A DNA stretch of 64,000 nt from NCBI RefSeq assembly GCF_001939115.1, contig NZ_MQTZ01000041.1, positions 186,001 through 250,000 of the forward strand. Direction: 5' to 3'. Source of the stretch: Leptolyngbya sp. 'hensonii' (GTDB lineage Bacteria > Cyanobacteriota > Cyanobacteriia > GCF-001939115). How positions within the stretch are numbered: the stretch's first letter is position 1; each line of letters opens with the position of its first letter. The notes under the pieces are model-generated. The model did not search any database. It saw nothing but the letters and a program-made list of their open reading frames with translations, and had not been told where the DNA came from. The position numbers were made by a program, and so were the translations under genes. Below, piece after piece: positions 25,501 through 33,808 of this stretch.

Positions 25501-26792
25501 GCAAACGGGCTGAAGCCCAACTCCGGCGGGTGAATGAACAACTGATTCTGGCCAATGCGGACTTAGCCCAGGCAACCCGGCTCAAGGATGAGTTCCTCGC
25601 CAATATGAGCCATGAGTTACGAACCCCCTTGAATGCCATTTTGGGCATGTCCGAAGGCTTGCAGGACAGGGTTTTGGGGAATCTGAATGAGCGGCAGTTG
25701 AAGGCCCTCAGCACGATCGAGAACAGTGGCAGACATTTGCTGGATTTGATCAACGATATTCTTGACTTGGCCAAAATTGAATCTGGCAAGCTGGAATTAC
25801 AGATAGCTGCTACCTCGGTGCAAAATCTGTGCCAGTCCAGCTTGAGCTTTGTCCGACAAATTGCCCTCAAAAAAAGTATCCATCTGGATATCTCCATTCC
25901 CACTGAGATCGGCCCGATCATGGTGGATGAACGCCGCATCCGTCAGGTTCTGATTAATTTGTTGAGTAATGCGGTCAAATTCACCCCGGATAGCGGCAGA
26001 GTGACCCTGCGGGTCAAATTGGAGGTTGGGATGGATCGGGACAGCGAGACCAACCGATCCCATTTATCCCCCGCAATAGCCCCCGCTTCTTTGCTGGCCT
26101 TTGAGGTGGAAGATACGGGCATTGGCATTGCGTCAGAAGATATGCCCAAATTATTTCGCTCCTTTGTTCAGATCGACAGCAGTCTGAACCGGCAGTACAG
26201 TGGTACAGGGCTGGGGCTGGCCCTGGTTAAACACCTGGTTGAATTACATCATGGTACCGTCCAAGTTAGGAGTACCGTGGGTCAGGGTAGTTGTTTTACC
26301 ATTACCTTGCCGTATCAGAATGCAGCTCAAGCAAAGCAGACATCAACGGCCCCCCCTAATGTGCCCCAGGGAAGAGAACAAGGTGCTCAAAATTCTGAGC
26401 AGATCTCGATGAGGGCTGGGTCTGCCCAACCTCTGATTCTGTTGGCAGAAGATAATGCTGCCAATGTAGAGACCCTCTCTATTTATCTGACCAATTGGGG
26501 ATATGAGTTGATGATCGCAAGGACAGGCCGGGAAGCCGTTGCTCTAGCTGCAGCCCATCGACCGGACATTATTCTCATGGATATTCAAATGCCTGAAATG
26601 AATGGGCTGGAAGCGATCCGCCAGATTCGCACCATACCAGAACTGCTTCGAGTTCCGATTATTGCGTTAACGGCACTGGTAATGCCCGGCGATCAGGAGA
26701 AGTGTTTTCAAGTGGGGGCCAATGAATATTTGTCCAAGCCCGTCAGCCTTAAACATCTGGCAAATACGATCTGTCAATTGTTAAATACCTGA
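22557..26792 (+). CDS. Hybrid histidine kinase: receiver, five PAS, GAF, HisKA/HATPase, receiver
   Basis: The GTG start has AGGAGG ten bases upstream. Domains in order: receiver (9-125, phospho-acceptor D58), coiled coil (128-180), PAS (180-295), PAS (305-420, N-x-x-Y-C-E-L-L-G-Y), GAF-like (425-572), coiled coil, PAS (610-730), PAS (738-860), PAS (868-985), HisKA (1005-1075, H1019 in S-H-E-L-R-T-P), HATPase (about 1110-1260, with D-T-G-I-G-I and G-T-G-L-G-L-A-L) and a C-terminal receiver (about 1295-1410, L-M-D-I-Q-M-P). There is no membrane helix, so it is a cytoplasmic multi-sensor kinase. In the first receiver the usual K-P is Q110-P111, which may weaken its phosphorylation switch. The final receiver looks intact. 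Ligands of the PAS and GAF domains cannot be told. Confidence 0.92.
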   Translation: MFDDLTSSTILLVDDTPFNLQVLAGILGEAGFKVAVATDGESAIAQAEYSPPDLIFLDIGMPGLDGFATCRGLKANPVTQDIPVIFMTAVLEDINRVIGFNLGAVDYITQPFQAEEVLARVRIHLQFRHLTQQLKQQNQQLQQEIQDRRAIEADLRQANKQLQEEIYNRKQTTEALLHSEETNWALIQAIPDFLIRMRRDGTYLESWNHDRLENGLCLVEHEQILPGTPINQILPPDLLALQMHYAQEALATRQVQTYEQQAVVAGAICYEEVRITPCGEDEVLVIVRDITARKTTEIALAEREAEFRGIFSQAAVGIDYASLDGQFLAVNQKYCELLGYTDDELLTKTFIELTHPDDVEADLIASRQLIAGEIPFFSMEKRLLRQDGSYLWVDLTVSLIRGAHGEPKYLMAIVQDIHQRKQAEETLQSLVEGAAAVTGENFLPVMTEYLQKSLGIRHVVIAKRQTAEEQAYSVWLDGQLQPDLSGSLENSPCDVVIREGLYCCPSEVQQRFPDYPFLTRLNAESCLGIALTNNQGEIMGSLCIFDDQPLTQPQKAIGMLLVFAARASAELERQAALDALHQLNQELESRVEERTVELQRANLHLQQEMAERQKLVALVENSSDFIAIITLDGQLTYLNPAGRQLVGLDNTTALSSLMLLDFHFPENWAAIQHKMQLLSQGEVCQEEIQLRHFRTGQAIPSQCSAFAIKQAQTGEVVAFAAILRDITDRKLAEAALEESQRMLRLVLDTIPQRIFWKNRQSQYLGCNQICALDAGLTSPEQIIGKTDFELAWKASAADYQVDDQLVMELNQAKLHFEEGQQLEDGSYRWLRTSKIPLHNPRGEVIGVLGAYEDISDRKQAETVIQESEARYRRIVETAGEGIWVVDAHDYTTFVNEKMAQMLGLLPEQMLGRNLFDFMDLDAQQLAERYLAVHRQGMKEQYDFRFKRADGSDLWAIVAATPILDEEGHYIGGLRMVTDISDRKRAEAQLRRVNEQLILANADLAQATRLKDEFLANMSHELRTPLNAILGMSEGLQDRVLGNLNERQLKALSTIENSGRHLLDLINDILDLAKIESGKLELQIAATSVQNLCQSSLSFVRQIALKKSIHLDISIPTEIGPIMVDERRIRQVLINLLSNAVKFTPDSGRVTLRVKLEVGMDRDSETNRSHLSPAIAPASLLAFEVEDTGIGIASEDMPKLFRSFVQIDSSLNRQYSGTGLGLALVKHLVELHHGTVQVRSTVGQGSCFTITLPYQNAAQAKQTSTAPPNVPQGREQGAQNSEQISMRAGSAQPLILLAEDNAANVETLSIYLTNWGYELMIARTGREAVALAAAHRPDIILMDIQMPEMNGLEAIRQIRTIPELLRVPIIALTALVMPGDQEKCFQVGANEYLSKPVSLKHLANTICQLLNT

Positions 26793-26824
26793 ATCAGGCA
26801 GGTAGGATTTATCAGTGCAGTTGC

Positions 26825-27610
26825 CTACCCGTTAAGGAACCCCACTAAGCTAGCCAGGGATGCCGCCAATTCTGCTGTGTCCACAGGCTTGGTCAGGCAA
26901 ACCTGGAAACCAGAGCGCAGAGCCTGCCTGCGATCGCCAAACCTTGTAGCCGGGGTAAGGGCGATCGTCGCAATTTTCTGGGCTGGGGCTGGCTCAAGCG
27001 CTTTGATGTGACGAATCAGGGTGTAAGCCTGGTTATCTGGCAGTTCGGTATCAATCACCAGGGCCTGGGGCTGTATCTGGTCGAAATCGGTTAATGCCCT
27101 GCTGATGGAGGTCGCGATCGCAACTTGCACCCCGCGAGATTCCAGTTCTGAACGCAAAAAATCATCCATTTCAGGACTCATAACCAGAACACGCAAGCCG
27201 GTCAAGTCCAGTAACCCAAAGCGAAATTCAGGCATTTGATTTTTTCCCCATTCGCACATCAGCTCAACAATGGGCCTGAGCGTTGCTCCGAAGGGGGTAA
27301 TGCTGTACTCGACCCGTCGAGGAACTTCCCGATAGTTTTCTCGATGCACCAGACCATCTTCTTCTAATTCCCGTAACTGCTGCGTTAAAACCTTGGACGA
27401 AATCCCAGGGATCAGGTGTTTCAATTCTCCAAAGCTCTTCGGATTTTGTCGTAGCCACCAGAGAATTACACTTTTCCACTTTCCCCCCATGCGCTTCAGA
27501 GTCACTTCAACTGGGCAACCATACTTCATAAGTAGTTGGGTGAAATTAAAGTAAACTAAATGCTGGGTTTCGGCTACGCTCAACTCTCCTCCAGAAAAGA
27601 TTTTGAGCAT
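26825..27610 (-). CDS. HxlR-type transcription regulator fused to a receiver-like domain
   Basis: Residues 28-125 form a winged helix of the HxlR family (C-P-V-E-V-T-L-K-R-M-G-G-K-W-K, then F-G-E-L-K and L-T-Q-Q-L-R-E-L-E-E-D-G-L-V). The rest (138-258) has the strand-helix rhythm of a CheY-like receiver: L-V-I-D-T-E-L-P with D187 as candidate acceptor, and L-T-K-P-V-D with K241. The acidic pair that binds Mg2+ is missing, since the first strand ends V-L-V-M-S-P-E. HxlR proteins are normally single-domain, so this is an unusual fusion. It may be a phosphorylation-independent or atypical switch. The start may instead be the ATG at 27529, right before the C-P-V motif. It is divergent from the SMP-30-like gene and is its likely regulator. 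Confidence 0.85.
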   Translation of the reverse strand: MLKIFSGGELSVAETQHLVYFNFTQLLMKYGCPVEVTLKRMGGKWKSVILWWLRQNPKSFGELKHLIPGISSKVLTQQLRELEEDGLVHRENYREVPRRVEYSITPFGATLRPIVELMCEWGKNQMPEFRFGLLDLTGLRVLVMSPEMDDFLRSELESRGVQVAIATSISRALTDFDQIQPQALVIDTELPDNQAYTLIRHIKALEPAPAQKIATIALTPATRFGDRRQALRSGFQVCLTKPVDTAELAASLASLVGFLNG

Positions 27611-27832
27611 TAAGCGGAGTCGAAATGCATCTTACAAATAATTCCGCCTTCCTACTTAGCTCAAGCATTTCCTGCATTGGTATCCATTTGGTAACTAAAG
27701 AGATCCCTATGTTAGGCTCTATGCGCTGTCGGGTACTAAGTCACCGGGTGAAATGCATGATCGAAAAAGGGGCTGGAAGCTCCAGGATGCATTCATTGGA
27801 AAACTGCTGTAAATCATAGAGGAACGATCGCG

Positions 27833-28750
27833 ATGTCTACTCCAACCGGATTACCTCCTATCTTTGAAACCACTCCCATTGAGTTAGCGCCGAGTCAGAT
27901 CATCGCAGAATTTCCAGTCAATACGTTCCTAGAAAGTATTGCGATCGCCCCTGACAATACGTTATTCATCGCCAACCACTTTGCAGGCCACATTATCCGC
28001 ATCGGTCCCGATCAAACCCCAGTCACCCATGCAGTGATCTCAGGTAAAGCGACCGGTTTAGCGTTTCTCTCCGATGGGGATCTCCTACTGACGGGTTGGA
28101 ATGAAGATGGGATTTCTACAATTTTTAAAGTTTCCTCCCAGGGGGTAGTAGAAACCCTGCTTACCGTACCAGAGGCCCTGTTCTTCAATGGACTCACCTA
28201 TCTCACAGGGAATCGCTATGTGATTGCAGACTCCTATCGAGGGGCAATTTGGGAGCTAGATGCCGCCCAAGCCAGCATTCGCATTTGGCTGGAACATCCG
28301 CTCTTAGCCCGAACAGCGCCCGATCGAGAAATCCCTGCTGTCAATGGCCTCAAAATCTTCAGTCATGTGCTGTATGCCTCGAATACTGAAAAGCAGCACA
28401 TTGTTCGGATTCCAATTCTGGACGATGCTCAACCGGGCGAACCCACAATTTTTACCAATCAAGTTAACATTGACGACTTTGCATTTGATTGCAACGGGAC
28501 TTTATACGGCACCACTCACATTTACAACAGTGTGGTTAAGGTTACGCCTGATGGTACAGTCACCACGATCGCACAGGCAGAACAAGGCATGGCAGGAACT
28601 ACAGCCCTGGCATTTGGTCGTACAGAGCCAGACCAGATGAGTCTCTATGTGGTGACGAATGGGGGCATGTCTCTACCCTTACCCACAGGACTTGAATCTG
28701 CAAAAGTTATCCGACTTGAAGTGGGTGCTGCAGGGTTGCCGCTGATCTGA
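27833..28750 (+). CDS. SMP-30/gluconolactonase-like beta-propeller protein
   Basis: The 305-residue protein starts at an ATG preceded by GAGGA. It shows six repeats of a beta-propeller blade: I-A-I-A-P-D-N-T-L-F-I-A-N, G-L-A-F-L-S-D-G-D-L-L-L-T-G-W, F-N-G-L-T-Y-L-T-G-N-R-Y-V-I-A-D-S, V-N-G-L-K, F-A-F-D-C-N-G-T-L-Y-G-T and A-L-A-F-G-R. This is typical of the SMP-30/gluconolactonase/LRE family, which hydrolyse sugar lactones or related esters with a Ca2+ or Zn2+ ion in the propeller centre. There is no signal peptide, so it is cytoplasmic. The substrate is not evident. It is divergent from the HxlR-receiver regulator and 76 bases upstream of an ABM-domain protein, probably in the same operon. 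Confidence 0.85.
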   Translation: MSTPTGLPPIFETTPIELAPSQIIAEFPVNTFLESIAIAPDNTLFIANHFAGHIIRIGPDQTPVTHAVISGKATGLAFLSDGDLLLTGWNEDGISTIFKVSSQGVVETLLTVPEALFFNGLTYLTGNRYVIADSYRGAIWELDAAQASIRIWLEHPLLARTAPDREIPAVNGLKIFSHVLYASNTEKQHIVRIPILDDAQPGEPTIFTNQVNIDDFAFDCNGTLYGTTHIYNSVVKVTPDGTVTTIAQAEQGMAGTTALAFGRTEPDQMSLYVVTNGGMSLPLPTGLESAKVIRLEVGAAGLPLI

Positions 28751-28825
28751 TCAGGCTATCTGGATAAGGATGGGGTGCAACCTGCCCAATATCCCTTTTG
28801 CCCTTTACCGTGAGGATTTCTACGG

Positions 28826-29398
28826 ATGCATGCGTTGAATCAAGCAGAGGACCCACCTGTAACGGTTGATATTATTCAACAGGTAAAGCCTGGTTGCGAG
28901 ACTGAATTTGAGCAAGTTTTGAGCGAACTGATAGAAGCCGCTCAAGGATTTGATGGACATTTAGGCGTCAACATTTTTCGTCTGACCAATCACAGCAACC
29001 CAGAATATCGCATTGTTTTTAAGTTTGACCACTTGAGTCATTTAAGCCGCTGGGAAGACGCTCCCATTCGCCGCCAGTTACTGGAGCGGACCAAGCGCTT
29101 TACTGTTGGTTCTAGCAAGTGGCAAAAACTGACGGGACTGGAGACGTGGTTTACCCTTTCCACTCAAGGGGCGATCGTGCCCCCGCCTCGTTATAAGATG
29201 CTAACGGTCAGTTTCCTGGCGATCTTCCCGTTGATTAATCTCCTCAACCTGGTGCTACAGCCACTGCTTAACCCGCTACCAGCATGGCTGCGTGGTTTGA
29301 TTGTAACGCTGGTGATGCTGTCGCTGACAACCTATGTTGTCATGCCACGGATGACCAGGCTATTTGCCGGATGGCTCTATCCAAAATCGAAAGGGTAA
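28826..29398 (+). CDS. ABM-domain (antibiotic biosynthesis monooxygenase-like) protein with C-terminal membrane hairpin
   Basis: Residues 10-110 form a ferredoxin-like ABM domain (V-D-I-I-Q-Q-V-K-P-G-C-E-T-E-F-E, then G-H-L-G-V-N-I-F-R, then Y-R-I-V-F-K-F-D). Two membrane helices follow (about 125-150 and 155-175). This two-part layout is a known family with an ABM domain at the membrane face. ABM domains act as cofactor-free oxygenases, haem-degrading enzymes or signal-molecule enzymes; the catalytic residues here cannot be identified by eye. It follows the SMP-30-like gene and converges on the carbonic anhydrase. Regulation by the HxlR protein next door is plausible, since HxlR family members often respond to electrophiles or aldehydes. 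Confidence 0.82.
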   Translation: MHALNQAEDPPVTVDIIQQVKPGCETEFEQVLSELIEAAQGFDGHLGVNIFRLTNHSNPEYRIVFKFDHLSHLSRWEDAPIRRQLLERTKRFTVGSSKWQKLTGLETWFTLSTQGAIVPPPRYKMLTVSFLAIFPLINLLNLVLQPLLNPLPAWLRGLIVTLVMLSLTTYVVMPRMTRLFAGWLYPKSKG

Positions 29399-29480
29399 AT
29401 GCTGATGAGTCAGCGCAGTATACTTCACTAGAGCCACTTCCGTGTCTGAATTGCTCTGAATTCAGGCTAGCCAAGCTGTC

Positions 29481-30053
29481 TCAGGTAATCATTTCAACGG
29501 CACCACGATCAAGGTTATATTGGGCTCCGACAATTTTTACTCTGTTCTGCTGAATTAACTCAGCAACGGGCAGAGAAGATTTCAACTGTTCCACCACCAG
29601 CTTAATATTTGCCCGTACAGCATTATCGAGCAGATCGCCCGGTTCATGTTTGACTCTGTCTACTGCTGGTTGGATTGCATTGAGCAGAATGCTAATGTGG
29701 CCCAAAACTTCTGCATGTTTAACAGTTGCTGCTACTGCACCACATCGTTCGTGTCCTAACACCAGGACCAGTGATGTGCCCAACTCCTTTACTGCATATT
29801 CAATGCTACCCAAAATCGCATCATCTAGAATGTTTCCTGCTACCCGAATCACAAACAGATCGCCCAAGCCCTGATCAAAGATAATCTCTGGTGGCACACG
29901 AGAATCAGCACAGCCTAAGATGATGGCAAAGGGGTGTTGTCCGGTGGCAATTGCTCGTATTCGTTTGCTAGATTGATGATGATGCACCAGTTGACCAGCG
30001 ACATAGCGCTGGTTGCCAGCCATGAGCTTTTCAAGAGCATGATTCGCGTTCAT
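29481..30053 (-). CDS. Beta-class carbonic anhydrase
   Basis: The enzyme interconverts CO2 and bicarbonate using zinc. The conserved zinc and catalytic residues are present: C48 with D50 and R52 in C-A-D-S-R, and H101 and C104 in G-H-E-R-C-G-A-V. G-S-I-E-Y-A-V and the C-terminal V-G-A-x-Y-N-L-D-R-G motif match the family. At 190 residues it is a compact plant/prokaryote-type beta enzyme without the long C-terminal extension of the carboxysomal CcaA protein, so a role in the carboxysome is not implied. No signal peptide is present. It sits behind the Nit1-type cluster on the same strand with a 131-base gap, so it may be separately transcribed. Confidence 0.94.
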   Translation of the reverse strand: MNANHALEKLMAGNQRYVAGQLVHHHQSSKRIRAIATGQHPFAIILGCADSRVPPEIIFDQGLGDLFVIRVAGNILDDAILGSIEYAVKELGTSLVLVLGHERCGAVAATVKHAEVLGHISILLNAIQPAVDRVKHEPGDLLDNAVRANIKLVVEQLKSSLPVAELIQQNRVKIVGAQYNLDRGAVEMIT

Positions 30054-30184
30054 AGGGAATGAGCTTACAGCAACGATCGTTTTGTCATCGTTAGCCTATC
30101 ACCCAGTTCTAAAGCAAATAGAATGCTATCCAACAGTTTGATCTGCTTTTTTAAAAGAGTTCTGCCAGGGAGGAGAGAAACCTC

Positions 30185-31162
30185 TTAAATGCACGGACTG
30201 TCCTTTATCCCAGGCGGTGGAGAGAAACCGGTCAACGGGTGCTCGGACAGATCCCAGAACACGATCGAGGCCTCCTGATGGTGGAGGAGCAGTTGGGATG
30301 AGGCCGTGATTTCACCAATGTCGGCACAGACCAGGTGGCGATCGGCAAAGAGGGTTTTCACCGCCGCCCCATGCTCGGCAGGGACGCTGAGCAGGAAGCC
30401 ATAGCTGGGAAAGCAGACCAACCATTGCTCTAGCGCTACGTCGGGGGGAATGGGAATCCTATCCAGATTGAGAATGGCCCCACAACCGGAGGTTTCCAGT
30501 AACATCAGCAGGGTGCCGATCGTCCCTCCGTTGCTGATGTCTTTGCCCGCCCGACACCACTGGGCTTCTGCCAGGTGAGGCAGGAGGGCCAGGTCGGCCC
30601 GCAGGCGCACCGGATCGGCGTTGGTGGCTGCGTTCCAGAAGGGGTATTGGGGATGCATTTTCCCCCGCAGGTCGATCGCCATCAGCAGCCGATCGCCCGG
30701 TTGGGCCGCAAAACTGGTGAGCAGGTGGGTGGCTCGTCCCAGGATGGCTACTGAAAGAGCATTGTAGGGGCTGTGCCCGTTCGTATGTCCCCCAACGATC
30801 GGCACCTGATAGGTATGGGCGGCAGCCTGCATCCCCTCCAGCAGGCGCTGACTCTGGTCTGGAGAGGAACTCCAGAGTGTATCCACGACCGCGATCGGTC
30901 GTCCCCCCATGGCATAGATATCACTGACATTGACCATGACAGCGCACCAGCCCGCAAACCAGGGTTCCCGCTCTACCAGGAAAGGCATCATCCCCTCGGC
31001 AGCCAGGAGCAGGTATCCCTCCCCATCTGGAATAACGGCACAATCATCACCAGGCGGAAAGGGGGAGGGAGAATTGGGCAGGTGTTTCGCAATGAGCTGA
31101 ATATCTTGCTTGTGGAGCAGGCCCAGTGATCGGTGGAGTTGGGCTGCTAATGCATCTAGCAT
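30185..31162 (-). CDS. AIR synthase-related protein of the Nit1 cluster (Sll0787 family)
   Basis: The 325-residue protein has the PurM/AIR-synthase-like fold: G-D-D-C-A-V-I at 38-44 binds metal-ATP in the family, and N-V-S-D-I-Y-A-M-G-G-R-P at about 77-88 and G-G-H-T at about 126 complete the ATP site. A C-terminal domain carries S-N-G-G-T-I-G-T-L. Members use ATP to activate an amide or carboxylate oxygen. This subgroup (TIGR04049, Sll0787) occurs only in Nit1-type clusters. It is the last gene of the minus-strand series starting at 35737, six bases after the GNAT gene's stop, and is very likely co-transcribed. The reaction in this pathway is not established to me. Confidence 0.88.
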   Translation of the reverse strand: MLDALAAQLHRSLGLLHKQDIQLIAKHLPNSPSPFPPGDDCAVIPDGEGYLLLAAEGMMPFLVEREPWFAGWCAVMVNVSDIYAMGGRPIAVVDTLWSSSPDQSQRLLEGMQAAAHTYQVPIVGGHTNGHSPYNALSVAILGRATHLLTSFAAQPGDRLLMAIDLRGKMHPQYPFWNAATNADPVRLRADLALLPHLAEAQWCRAGKDISNGGTIGTLLMLLETSGCGAILNLDRIPIPPDVALEQWLVCFPSYGFLLSVPAEHGAAVKTLFADRHLVCADIGEITASSQLLLHHQEASIVFWDLSEHPLTGFSPPPGIKDSPCI

Positions 31163-31167
31163 AAGTC

Positions 31168-31686
31168 CTAGGAAGCTTTGATCAGGTTCAGGGATGGCCG
31201 TAGTTCGTCCCCAGGGGGATAGTAGTTCAAATCCGCTTCCATCAAGTGATGGGGCCGATCGCAGATCGTCAGCTCCTGCATCGATCGCCAGTGCAGCCGC
31301 TGGAAGAACCTAACATTTTGCTGTTGCACCGTCGCCAGAAACTGGCGACAGCCCCAGGTATTGGCGGTTGTCACAGCTTTTTCAATCAATCCTTTGCCAA
31401 TCTGCCAGCCCTTGCGGTAACTGGGATGGGTGCCCAGACGCCCGCCATACCAGAGTCCCGGTTCAGGCTCATAAATGCGAACCACCCCCACGACCTGATG
31501 ACTCTCGCGGGCCATGGCGATAATGGGATAGGCGATCGCATCGAATCCATCCTCATCCCCGGTTTCAAATAGTTGTTGTTCCTGACAGAAAATGAGTTGC
31601 CGCAGATCGAAGTAAGCGTCAATTTCTGCGGTCGATCGGGCCAGCTTAAACAGATAGGGCGAATCCGACCCTTCATTCAAAGACAC
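31168..31686 (-). CDS. GNAT N-acetyltransferase of the Nit1 cluster (Sll0786/MSMEG_0567 family)
   Basis: This 172-residue protein starts at GTG and has the GNAT layout: an N-terminal strand-helix (residues 10-40), strand-3 V-V-G-V-V-R-I-Y near 62-69, the acetyl-CoA motif R-L-G-T-H-P-S-Y-R-K-G-W-Q-I-G-K-G-L-I at about 79-97, and a following F-L-A-T-V-Q strand. The R-K-G-W-Q-I-G-K segment gives the pyrophosphate-binding Q/R-x-x-G-x-G/A pattern. It probably acylates an amine or amidine intermediate of the pathway. Gaps of 14 and 5 bases link it to the radical SAM gene upstream and the AIR-synthase-like gene downstream, typical of a single operon. Confidence 0.88.
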   Translation of the reverse strand: MSLNEGSDSPYLFKLARSTAEIDAYFDLRQLIFCQEQQLFETGDEDGFDAIAYPIIAMARESHQVVGVVRIYEPEPGLWYGGRLGTHPSYRKGWQIGKGLIEKAVTTANTWGCRQFLATVQQQNVRFFQRLHWRSMQELTICDRPHHLMEADLNYYPPGDELRPSLNLIKAS

Positions 31687-31700
31687 AATTCAATTCCTGG

Positions 31701-32786
31701 CTATTCAAAGGTGGACAAGGCAGAACAGGCTCCGCATTTGGCGCATCCGGCTTTAATCGCGGTAGAAGACATCCCGGCTTGCCGCAGCAGGGTGCCTACA
31801 GCCTGATAGACCGCAACCATGAAGTCACTGCTGGGGGCTGGATGGTGGGCCAGGGGGGTGTGGGAGATGGGAACAAAGGGGACGACAAAAGGATAAACCC
31901 CCAACTGGATCAGCCGATCGCAGCCCTCGACCAGGGCGTCCAGGCTATCCCCCAATCCGGCCAGGAGATAGGTGCTCACCTGACCCCAACCAAAGACTTT
32001 GACAGCAGTTTCAAAGGCTTGAAAGTAATAGTCCAGGGGCACTTCCGCTTTCCCTGGCATAATCTTTGCCCGTACTGCTGGGGTGATCGCCTCCAGGTGC
32101 ATGCCTAAACTATCCACACCAGCGGTTCGCAGCCGATCGAACCAGATAAAATCATCGGGGGGTTCGCACTGGGCCTGAATCGGCAAGTTGACCCGCTGCT
32201 TTACAGCCTGGGCACATTCGGTCAGGTAGGCGGCTCCCCGATCGCGGGTGTGGGGAGTGCCGGTGGTCATAACCAGGTGCTTCACCCCATCCAGGCGCAT
32301 GGCAGCTTCAGCCACCTCCGCCAGTTGGTCTGGGGTTTTGCGGGCGATCGTGCGATCGGCCTCCAGGGATTTTTCGATCGCACAGAACTGGCAAACGGTA
32401 GCAGAGTCTCGATACCGCATACAAGTCTGGAGCACGGTCGTGGCCAGCACATCCTGACTGTGCAGCAGGGCAATTTTCCAATAGGGAATGCCTTCGGCGG
32501 TGCTGAGACTGTAAAACCGGGGCTGGGAGGGAAAGCTGACGGGGGCGATTGCCTCCCCTCCCCGATGGAGCATGGCCCGGTTTGAGCCTGCGTCTAACTG
32601 AACGCGATAGGGCGATCGGGCGGCGCTGCCGGTGTAGATGGGTACCATCACCGTTGTGCCGTCGATGGTGACGGCCTTGTGATCGGACGGCCCTGCTCCG
32701 CCTTTGCGACCGGCTGCCCCGATGTCCTGCTCAACCAGTCGCAGCCCCTGGGACTGAATCTGGGTAATTAACTGTTGCTTGTTCAT
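31701..32786 (-). CDS. Radical SAM enzyme of the Nit1 cluster (Sll0785/MSMEG_0568 family)
   Basis: The protein (361 residues) has its cysteine cluster at C122, C132 and C135, that is CX9CX2C rather than the usual CX3CX2C. Downstream are radical SAM barrel elements: H-L-V-M-T-T-G-T-P near 174, an A-Q-C-E-P-P strand near 205 and [10 protein letters not shown] near 220. A second cysteine group near the C-terminus (C348, C351, C354) may bind another Fe-S cluster. Radical SAM enzymes generate a 5'-deoxyadenosyl radical; the substrate in this pathway is not clear to me. Its ATG lies 56 bases inside the nitrilase gene, so the two are translationally linked. The family is known only from Nit1-type clusters. 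Confidence 0.88.
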   Translation of the reverse strand: MNKQQLITQIQSQGLRLVEQDIGAAGRKGGAGPSDHKAVTIDGTTVMVPIYTGSAARSPYRVQLDAGSNRAMLHRGGEAIAPVSFPSQPRFYSLSTAEGIPYWKIALLHSQDVLATTVLQTCMRYRDSATVCQFCAIEKSLEADRTIARKTPDQLAEVAEAAMRLDGVKHLVMTTGTPHTRDRGAAYLTECAQAVKQRVNLPIQAQCEPPDDFIWFDRLRTAGVDSLGMHLEAITPAVRAKIMPGKAEVPLDYYFQAFETAVKVFGWGQVSTYLLAGLGDSLDALVEGCDRLIQLGVYPFVVPFVPISHTPLAHHPAPSSDFMVAVYQAVGTLLRQAGMSSTAIKAGCAKCGACSALSTFE

Positions 32787-33768
32787 GGATCTGTCCGTTG
32801 TGTTCTGGCGGAGATAGGTGGAGGGAATTTGAGGCAGGGGATGGGCTTACCACTGACCAGGGGCTGGTAGTGATCTGCAATTGCAGTAAATCGGGCCGGG
32901 AGTAGTGCCCGACGCAATCCATCATGCGTTTGCGTTTGGTAATCAGGGCGAAGTCTAAATCCGCGATCGCCATCCCTTCTCCTGCCGTAATCGGGGGGCA
33001 CAGGGGTATTCCCTCTGGACCGATGATGGCCGTGTAACAGCCCCCGCTCAGAACCTTTTGCAGCGTCTCATCGGGGGTAATCTGGGCCACCTGATCCGGA
33101 CTCAGCCATCCGGTGGCGTTGACGACAAAACAACCGGCCTCCAGGGCATGATGGCGGATGGTGACTTCAATCTGGTCGGTGAAGATCTGGCCCACCAGGG
33201 AACCAGGGAATTGGGCACAGTGAATCTGCTCATGCTGGGCCATCAGGGCAAATCGAGCTAAGGGATTGTAATGCTCCCAGCAGGCCAGGGCACCGACTCT
33301 CCCCACCGCCGTATCCAGTACCGTCAGACCCGCCCCATCTCCCTGACCCCAAACCATGCGCTCATGGTAAGTCGGCGTGATCTTGCGCCGTTTTAGTAGC
33401 AGGGAGCCGTCGGCATCAAAGAGGATCTGAGTGTTGTACAGCGATCCGTGATCCCGCTCATTCACCCCCAGGACAACGACGATGCTGTGGGTGCGGGCGG
33501 CCTGGGCGATCGCCGCTGTTACTGGCCCTGGCACCTCAACCGCCTCTTCGTACAGCCGCATGTGCTCCTTGCCCATCAACACGGGCGGTTGCACAAACGA
33601 GAAATAGGGATAGTAGGGAATGAAGGTTTCGGGAAAGACCACCAGTTGGGCTCCGGCTTGGGCCGCCTGGGCGATCGCCTGGATCACCTTTTCGGTGGTG
33701 CCTTCCCGACTGAACAGGACCGGGCTGATCTGGACTGCTGCTGCCCGAACTGTACGTGAGTCATCCAT
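32731..33768 (-). CDS. Nit1-type nitrilase (Sll0784 family)
   Basis: The 345-residue enzyme has the nitrilase triad: E47 in F-P-E-T-F, K129 in [11 protein letters not shown], and C163 in A-C-W-E-H-Y-N-P. The C-W-E-x-Y-N motif and long W-G-x-G-D-G region mark the true nitrilase branch, which hydrolyses nitriles to acid and ammonia. Homologues in the Nit1C cluster are tied to growth on cyanide in Pseudomonas, and the Synechocystis counterpart sits beside the nitrogen-starvation gene sll0783. The 3' end overlaps the radical SAM gene by 56 bases, and the last 20 or so residues are low-conserved. The position behind an NtcA promoter supports a role in nitrogen metabolism. Confidence 0.93.
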   Translation of the reverse strand: MDDSRTVRAAAVQISPVLFSREGTTEKVIQAIAQAAQAGAQLVVFPETFIPYYPYFSFVQPPVLMGKEHMRLYEEAVEVPGPVTAAIAQAARTHSIVVVLGVNERDHGSLYNTQILFDADGSLLLKRRKITPTYHERMVWGQGDGAGLTVLDTAVGRVGALACWEHYNPLARFALMAQHEQIHCAQFPGSLVGQIFTDQIEVTIRHHALEAGCFVVNATGWLSPDQVAQITPDETLQKVLSGGCYTAIIGPEGIPLCPPITAGEGMAIADLDFALITKRKRMMDCVGHYSRPDLLQLQITTSPWSVVSPSPASNSLHLSPPEHNGQIHEQATVNYPDSVPGAATG

Positions 33769-33808
33769 AGTAAGGGTCCCGCTAAAGGATCCAGTTAAAA
33801 CTGTCCAG

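Noticed and set aside
27625-27819. Plus-strand 64-codon frame in the HxlR/SMP-30 intergenic region
   Set aside because: No conserved features, and it lies where the divergent promoters should be.
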